DNA of 64,000 bases from an uncultured candidate division Zixibacteria bacterium (GTDB lineage: Bacteria > Zixibacteria > MSB-5A5 > GN15 > PGXB01): assembly GCA_937925655.1 (NCBI GenBank), contig CALAMC010000057.1, forward strand, positions 1-64,000. The letters run 5' to 3'. The translations under genes were made by a program, and so were the position numbers. Under the pieces are notes generated by a model that had not been told where the DNA came from, made no database searches, and worked only from the letters and a program-made list of their open reading frames with translations. The first letter of the stretch is position 1. Every line of letters starts with the position of its first letter. Below are positions 59,288 to 64,000 of the stretch, piece by piece.

Positions 59288-60301
59288 ATGCCCGGAGCCG
59301 GTGATATCGAAAAAATGCTGGCCGACGCCCTGTCGGCCGTTTCGGCGGCTTCCAATAAAAACGAACTCGACGAAATCCGGATCGCGTATTTAAGCCGCAA
59401 AGGGACAATTACGTCCATTTTGAAAGGTTTGAAAGACCTTCCGGTCGAGGAAAAAAAAAGCATCGGCGGGGCCGCCAATAAGGCCCGAATATCTTTGGAA
59501 AAGGCCTTAAAAGAAGCCGAGGATAAATTCCTGACACTTCCCAAAGGCCCCCTGCTTGATCCGACATTACCCGGCAAACGCACTAAAATCGGTGCCATCC
59601 ATCCTATTACCCGGGTCATGAATCGCCTGTGTGAGTCTTTCGAGCGGATGGGGTTCGCCATCGCCTACGGGCCCGACGTCGAAGACGATTATCATAATTT
59701 CGAAGCCCTCAATTTTCCGCCCGACCACCCCGCCCGCGACATGCAGGATACGTTTTATCTTGAGGGCGGACGCCTTTTGCGCACGCATACGACCTCGGTG
59801 CAGGCCCGCGTCATAAGGCAGCGCAAACCGCCCATGAAAATTCTCATGCCCGGCAAAACCTACCGCAACGAAACCGTGTCGGCCCGGGCTCACTGCATAT
59901 TCCACCAGGTTGACGGTTTCGTCATCGACGAGGGTATCAGTATGGCCGATTTAAAGGGGGCGCTGTTTGCCTTTTGCAAAGACTTTTTTGGCGAAGACGT
60001 CCGAATGAAATTCCGTGCCAACTATTTTCCTTTTACCGAACCGTCGGCCGAGTTGGATATTTCTTGCTTCATGTGTGGCGGTAAAGGATGCGTTTTGTGC
60101 AAGCATACCGGCTGGCTGGAAATACTCGGGTGCGGCATGATCGACCCTAACGTGATGGATATGGCCGGCATCGACAGCGAAAAATACACCGGCTATGCCT
60201 TCGGCATCGGGGTCGAGCGAATCGCGATGCTTAAATACGGCATCAGAGACATTCGCCTTATGTTCGAAAACGATATGAAATTTATAAGGCAGTTCCGCTA
60301 A
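59288..60301 (+). CDS. pheS: Phenylalanyl-tRNA synthetase alpha subunit
   Basis: This 337-residue class II catalytic subunit has an N-terminal coiled coil (about residues 1-85), then HPITRVMNRLCESFERMGF, FPPDHPARDMQDTFYL, LRTHTTSVQARV, FHQVDGFVIDE and the final GFGIGVERIAMLKYG (here AFGIGVERIAML). It makes Phe-AMP and charges tRNA-Phe together with PheT. Its stop shares one base with the pheT start. Confidence 0.97.
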   Translation: MPGAGDIEKMLADALSAVSAASNKNELDEIRIAYLSRKGTITSILKGLKDLPVEEKKSIGGAANKARISLEKALKEAEDKFLTLPKGPLLDPTLPGKRTKIGAIHPITRVMNRLCESFERMGFAIAYGPDVEDDYHNFEALNFPPDHPARDMQDTFYLEGGRLLRTHTTSVQARVIRQRKPPMKILMPGKTYRNETVSARAHCIFHQVDGFVIDEGISMADLKGALFAFCKDFFGEDVRMKFRANYFPFTEPSAELDISCFMCGGKGCVLCKHTGWLEILGCGMIDPNVMDMAGIDSEKYTGYAFGIGVERIAMLKYGIRDIRLMFENDMKFIRQFR

Positions 60302-62676
60302 TGCAGGTACCATATAGCTGGATAAAAGAACTGGCCAAATTTGATATGTCTCCGGAGCAACTGGCTGAAAGGCTGACCATCGCCGGTTCCGAGACACTGA
60401 TTAGCTTCCCGTTTAAAGGTCAGTGGGACAAAATCGTTGTCGGTTATGTCACCGAGTTGGAAAAAATTCCCGACAGTGACCATCTGACCAAAGTCATGGT
60501 CGACTGCGGCGAAGGTGTCGTACAGGTTGTCTGCGGCGCGCCCAATGTGGCCCGCGGCCAAAAGGTGGTTTTCGCGAAAGTCGGGGCGGTCCTTGGTGAA
60601 AATTTCGTTATAAAGAAAGCCAAACTGCGCGGGGTGGAATCCTCTGGAATGATTTGCTCCGAGCGCGAACTGGGGCTTTCGGATGACCACAGCGGTATTA
60701 TGGTGCTTGATGAAGCGGCTCCTGTCGGCCGGCCGATTCTGGAATATCTGGAAATGGATGATGCCATTCTTAATCTCGATATAACCCCCAATCGTCCCGA
60801 TATGCTGGCCGTAATCGGAGTGGCCCGTGATGTATCATGCTTGAACGGCACTTCGTATACAAGGCCTGAATTTGAATTAAAGGAAAGCGACGAACCGGCC
60901 GCAAGTTATATAAAAATATCCATCGCCGATCCCAAAGCCTGCCCGCGTTATGCCGCGCGCATTGTAAAGAAAGTTAAAATCGGTCCGTCACCCTGGTGGA
61001 TTCGGCGCAAGCTTATTTTATGCGGGGTGCGGCCCATTAACAATGTGGTCGATATCACCAATCTGGTCATGCTCGAGACGGGGCATCCTTTACACGCCTT
61101 CGACTATGATAAGCTTGACCATAAGGAAATAGTCGTTCGACGCGCCGCCGATAAAGAAAGATTCAGGACGCTTGACGGTGTTGAACATGAATTGACGCCC
61201 GACGTTTTATTAATTACCGATGGCAAAAAAGGCATCGCCGCGGCAGGAATTATGGGCGGGATGAACACTGAAGTTGATGATAATACTGTCAATATTCTGC
61301 TGGAATCGGCCTATTTCGACCCGATCACGACAAGACGGGGAAGACTCAAACTGGGGATGGTAACGGAGTCATCAAGTCGTTTCGAAAAAGGGGCCGACCC
61401 GGAAAACGCCATTTTTGCGATCAATCGGGCCGCCGCCCTGATGGCGCTATATGCCGACGGCGAAGTGCTCAAGGGCATTGTTGACTGCTATCCGCAGGAG
61501 ATCAGGCCTGTGAAGCTTAAATTGCGTGTGAAGCGTGCCAATGCCGTCCTGGGAACACGTCTATCAGAAGAGCGTATAGTTAATATATTAAAAGGCCTTG
61601 ACTTTGAGGTTATTGGTGAAGAAACACTTGAAGTGACCGTCCCCACTTTCCGGCCCGATATCACCCGTGAAATAGACCTGATAGAGGAAATTGCCCGTAT
61701 CGATGGAATGGACAACATCCCCACGGCGGAGCGCAATAACGGGCCGCTGTTCACCAAATCTCCCGAGGAAAATCGGTTCCGGGAATCGGTGCGACGCATC
61801 TTGACGGCGCAGGGATACGACGAAATTTACGGGGTGGGGCTGGCCGACCCGAAATTTTTACCCAAACTTACCGGCGATTCGAAAAAATTGAAAATAGTCA
61901 ATCCCAACGCCGAAGACCTCTCGGTGTTACAGGATAGCGTTTTGTATTCCCTGGTCAGAATCGTGGCTCACAATATCGCCCATCGTAATTTAAGCCTCCG
62001 CATTTTCGAGCTGGGGCGGGCCTTTTTCCCGAATGAAAACGGCTGGGAAAAAATGCAATTGGGTTTGGCCGTTTCGGGCAACGCCCCCGATGACTGGTAT
62101 GAGAAGGGGCGGGAATATGATTTCCATGATTTGAAGGGTGCGCTTGATGCCCTGGCCGAATCATCCAATATGTCGCCTTTGGTCTTTCGCCCGGAGAATT
62201 TCGGACCCTATGCCGAGGGAAGTTCATTCCGGATTTTGATTGGCGATAGAACGGTCGGCGAAATCGGGACTTTGCGGCCGCAAATCGCCCGGGAATTCGA
62301 TATCAAGCAACCGGTTTTGGCCGCCATTCTGGATTTTGAATCGTTATTTGAGGCTCAAAACCCGGAATGCCGGTATACGCCGTTGCCGCGTTATCCTGCC
62401 GCTTTGCGCGATATGGCATTAATTGTCGATGATGCCGTCCGTGTGGGCGACATGATGAATAGCATCAAGGAAGTCGGTGGGGCACTGCTGGAAGAGGTCA
62501 GGATTTTTGATTTATACAGCGGGAAAAACATCGGAGCCGGGAAAAAGTCACTGGCCTTCAGCATGGTTTATCGCTCGGAAGAGCGCAGTCTTGAAAGCGA
62601 CGAAGTCGCCGATCTCCATGAACGCATCGGAGATCGGCTGACCGAACGATTTGGCGCTGAAATCAGGAAGGGCTGA
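60301..62676 (+). CDS. pheT: Phenylalanyl-tRNA synthetase beta subunit
   Basis: This 791-residue protein carries the expected series of domains. A tRNA-binding (EMAP-like) domain begins near residue 40, with VVCGAPNVARGQKV. The B3/B4 editing domain has ICSERELGLSDDHSGI and LDITPNRPD. A B5 domain follows, and a C-terminal ferredoxin-like anticodon-binding domain has PLPRYPAALRDMALIVDD and FDLYSGKNI. It forms the alpha2-beta2 enzyme with PheS. The length is typical. Confidence 0.97.
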   Translation: MQVPYSWIKELAKFDMSPEQLAERLTIAGSETLISFPFKGQWDKIVVGYVTELEKIPDSDHLTKVMVDCGEGVVQVVCGAPNVARGQKVVFAKVGAVLGENFVIKKAKLRGVESSGMICSERELGLSDDHSGIMVLDEAAPVGRPILEYLEMDDAILNLDITPNRPDMLAVIGVARDVSCLNGTSYTRPEFELKESDEPAASYIKISIADPKACPRYAARIVKKVKIGPSPWWIRRKLILCGVRPINNVVDITNLVMLETGHPLHAFDYDKLDHKEIVVRRAADKERFRTLDGVEHELTPDVLLITDGKKGIAAAGIMGGMNTEVDDNTVNILLESAYFDPITTRRGRLKLGMVTESSSRFEKGADPENAIFAINRAAALMALYADGEVLKGIVDCYPQEIRPVKLKLRVKRANAVLGTRLSEERIVNILKGLDFEVIGEETLEVTVPTFRPDITREIDLIEEIARIDGMDNIPTAERNNGPLFTKSPEENRFRESVRRILTAQGYDEIYGVGLADPKFLPKLTGDSKKLKIVNPNAEDLSVLQDSVLYSLVRIVAHNIAHRNLSLRIFELGRAFFPNENGWEKMQLGLAVSGNAPDDWYEKGREYDFHDLKGALDALAESSNMSPLVFRPENFGPYAEGSSFRILIGDRTVGEIGTLRPQIAREFDIKQPVLAAILDFESLFEAQNPECRYTPLPRYPAALRDMALIVDDAVRVGDMMNSIKEVGGALLEEVRIFDLYSGKNIGAGKKSLAFSMVYRSEERSLESDEVADLHERIGDRLTERFGAEIRKG

Positions 62677-62681
62677 AAAAT

Positions 62682-62921
62682 ATGGATACGCTGGAGCAAT
62701 TGGAAAAGAAAATCACGCGGGCGGTGGAATTAATTGAATCGCTCAAGGCGGAAAATAACAGACTGAAAAGCGAAAATAGTGAACTGCGTCGCGAATTTGA
62801 GGGCGTTCAGGCCCGTTTGAAGACGCTGGAAGACGAAAATAGCCGGAAATCGGAAAAAATCAAAGGCCGGTTGACATCCATTCTCGACAAATTGGAATCT
62901 CTGGAAGAGGCTGTTGTTTGA
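62682..62921 (+). CDS. Small coiled-coil protein, ZapB-like
   Basis: This 79-residue protein is almost all one heptad-repeat coiled coil: LEQLEKKITRAVELIESLKAEN and ENSELRREFEGVQARLKTLEDEN. ZapB, a cell-division coiled-coil protein that works with ZapA, has about this size and build, and zapA is the next gene. The sequence is too generic to be sure. It follows pheT by 5 nt. Confidence 0.6.
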   Translation: MDTLEQLEKKITRAVELIESLKAENNRLKSENSELRREFEGVQARLKTLEDENSRKSEKIKGRLTSILDKLESLEEAVV

Positions 62922-63023
62922 AATTATTTGGCTTGACAATGAACGTATTAAACTCCTTTTTGTTACTAAATATAGAAATAATTTATTGAAGATAGATTTA
63001 GGCTGATTTTAAAAGATCTGTTT

Positions 63024-63326
63024 ATGACGGATATTTCAGATAAAAATAAGACGGTTAAAGTCGTCATTTTTGGAGAGGAATATCCCATCCGGGGATTTGC
63101 CGACGAGGGGTTTATACTGCGGGTTGCCGATTTTGTCGACAAGCACATGAAGGACATCGCCTTGCACTCGAGAAACAAGTCGCCCAACCGAATCGCGATT
63201 CTCGCCGCTCTCAATATTGCGGGAGAATTGCTGGAACTTAAGGAAAAGCAGGGGGTAGACTTGGACCAGGTAGAAAGCAGAACCCGGAATATTCTGGACA
63301 TGTTGGAAAACACTTTATCCGAATAG
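63024..63326 (+). CDS. zapA: Cell division protein ZapA-like
   Basis: This 100-residue protein has KVVIFGEEYPIRG at the start of the ZapA globular head, DEGFILRVADFVDKHM, and a C-terminal coiled coil (LAALNIAGELLELKEKQ). ZapA bundles FtsZ filaments at the division site. Its place between the pheT/ZapB-like region and rny matches many bacteria. A TTGACA at 62933-62938 upstream has no good -10 box. Confidence 0.85.
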   Translation: MTDISDKNKTVKVVIFGEEYPIRGFADEGFILRVADFVDKHMKDIALHSRNKSPNRIAILAALNIAGELLELKEKQGVDLDQVESRTRNILDMLENTLSE

Positions 63327-63425
63327 TCCCGATCGTTTTTCAGACCGAATCAGTCTTATCTGTCTTCTCTTACATATAGAATTAATTATAGATGTCACGG
63401 CTTATGGCCGCGACAAGGAGGACCC

Positions 63426-64000
63426 ATGAGCGAATTAGCATTGACGGTGCTTCTGACCATGGTGGGCATAATCGTCGGTTTTTTCGCCGGTTGGTTTATT
63501 TTAAAACGCATCGGTGACAAGCGCATTGCCAATGCCGAAGAAACCGCCAAAAAGATTATCGCCGAGGGCGAAAAAGAGGCCGGAATCAAGAAAAAAGAGG
63601 CGCTTCTTGAAGCCCGCGAAGAATGGTATAAGGTCAAATCTAATTATGAACGAGAAATCCAGAACAAGAAAAACGAACTGCAGAAACTCGAACGCAGTCT
63701 CCAGGATCGTCAATCCAATCTGGATAGAAAAATAGAATCTCATGCCAAACTGGAAAAAGAACTCCTGGCCCGGGAAAAAACATTAAGCGGGCGTGAAAAA
63801 GGCATCGCTATTCGTGAATCCGAACTCGATACGATTATCAGGGATCAAAATGAAAAGCTGGAACGTATTGCGGGCATGACTGCCGATGAGGCCAAAAAGG
63901 AATTGAAAGAAAATCTCATCAACGAGGCCAAACTTGAAGCCGCGGCCATGATCAAGGAAATCAAGGAAAAAGCCGAGCAGGATGCCGAAAAGGAAGCCAA
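63426..64000 (+). CDS. rny: Ribonuclease Y, N-terminal part (cut by the window end)
   Basis: The ATG at 63426 follows AAGGAGG; the frame stays open to the window end (191 codons). A single N-terminal membrane helix (LTVLLTMVGIIVGFFAGWFI) anchors the protein. A long charged coiled coil follows, including RIAGMTADEAKKELKE, the conserved start of the core in RNase Y. The KH and HD catalytic domains must lie beyond 64000. RNase Y starts mRNA decay by internal cleavage at the membrane. Confidence 0.93.
   Translation, partial: MSELALTVLLTMVGIIVGFFAGWFILKRIGDKRIANAEETAKKIIAEGEKEAGIKKKEALLEAREEWYKVKSNYEREIQNKKNELQKLERSLQDRQSNLDRKIESHAKLEKELLAREKTLSGREKGIAIRESELDTIIRDQNEKLERIAGMTADEAKKELKENLINEAKLEAAAMIKEIKEKAEQDAEKEA

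Noticed and set aside
62933..62960. Promoter for zapA starting with TTGACA at 62933
   Set aside because: No acceptable -10 hexamer occurs at 16-18 bp, so it was not called.
63327..63425. 6S RNA downstream of zapA, its usual place in some bacteria
   Set aside because: The gap to rny is only about 100 nt and cannot hold a 6S RNA of normal size; no long interrupted stem is seen.

Overview
The window is a 64-kb, gene-dense stretch of a Gram-negative-type bacterial chromosome. It has outer-membrane-porin and lipoprotein genes, ferredoxin-linked metabolism (a four-subunit 2-oxoglutarate:ferredoxin oxidoreductase and NfnAB), and large secreted proteins ending in type I dockerins with an LLDILYLI-like motif. 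Together these point to an uncultured FCB-group bacterium, with candidate phylum Zixibacteria as my best guess. This is an inference from gene content, not a phylogeny.

Layout. (1) 1-4320: two histidine-kinase fragments, tRNA-Ala and a minus-strand sensor kinase/sigma54-activator pair. (2) 4605-27272: one long plus-strand block that I read as a poly-gamma-glutamate-type polymer system. It holds a beta-propeller lipoprotein, a porin, a permease, an exported AstE/AspA-like deacylase, a DUF6305-like protein, gamma-glutamyltranspeptidase, CapB, CapC, a PgsW-like protein and three giant secreted G8/dockerin proteins, and it closes with a perfect terminator. (3) 27296-31885: an apparently exported glutamate-racemase homologue, a FAH-family hydrolase, an atypical SDR, a cupin and an SSS transporter whose mRNA looks leaderless. 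(4) 31987-37496: a pseudo-receiver/PAS protein, a SprT-like protein, then rplM-rpsI and rpsB-tsf-pyrH-frr. (5) 37534-50368: a probable single operon of a cyclic-2,3-diphosphoglycerate-synthetase homologue, carbamate kinase, CCA-adding enzyme, sucCD, korDABC, ndk, a LarA-family racemase, mdh and icd. (6) 50501-51099: a decayed gene. (7) 55778 down to 51180 on the minus strand: 3-hydroxyacyl-CoA dehydrogenase, acetate kinase and NfnAB. (8) 55990-64000: tRNA-Val, thrS-infC-rpmI-rplT-pheS-pheT, a coiled-coil protein, zapA and the start of rny.

How it fits together. The central-metabolism operon runs succinyl-CoA/2-oxoglutarate/isocitrate/malate chemistry with ferredoxin as electron carrier. NfnAB on the other strand would exchange electrons between ferredoxin, NADH and NADPH, and acetate kinase would yield ATP. 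The most unusual part is the polymer block: an amide ligase (CapB/CapC), an extracytoplasmic transpeptidase and deacylase, and, in the same apparent transcription unit, large secreted proteins whose N-terminal domain carries four conserved His motifs. An exported glutamate racemase homologue follows immediately. CapA is not in the window.

Regulation visible in the sequence: seven of eight well-formed sigma70-like promoters have exactly 16 bp between the -35 and -10 boxes. Five intrinsic terminators are recognisable. infC appears to start at an AUA codon.
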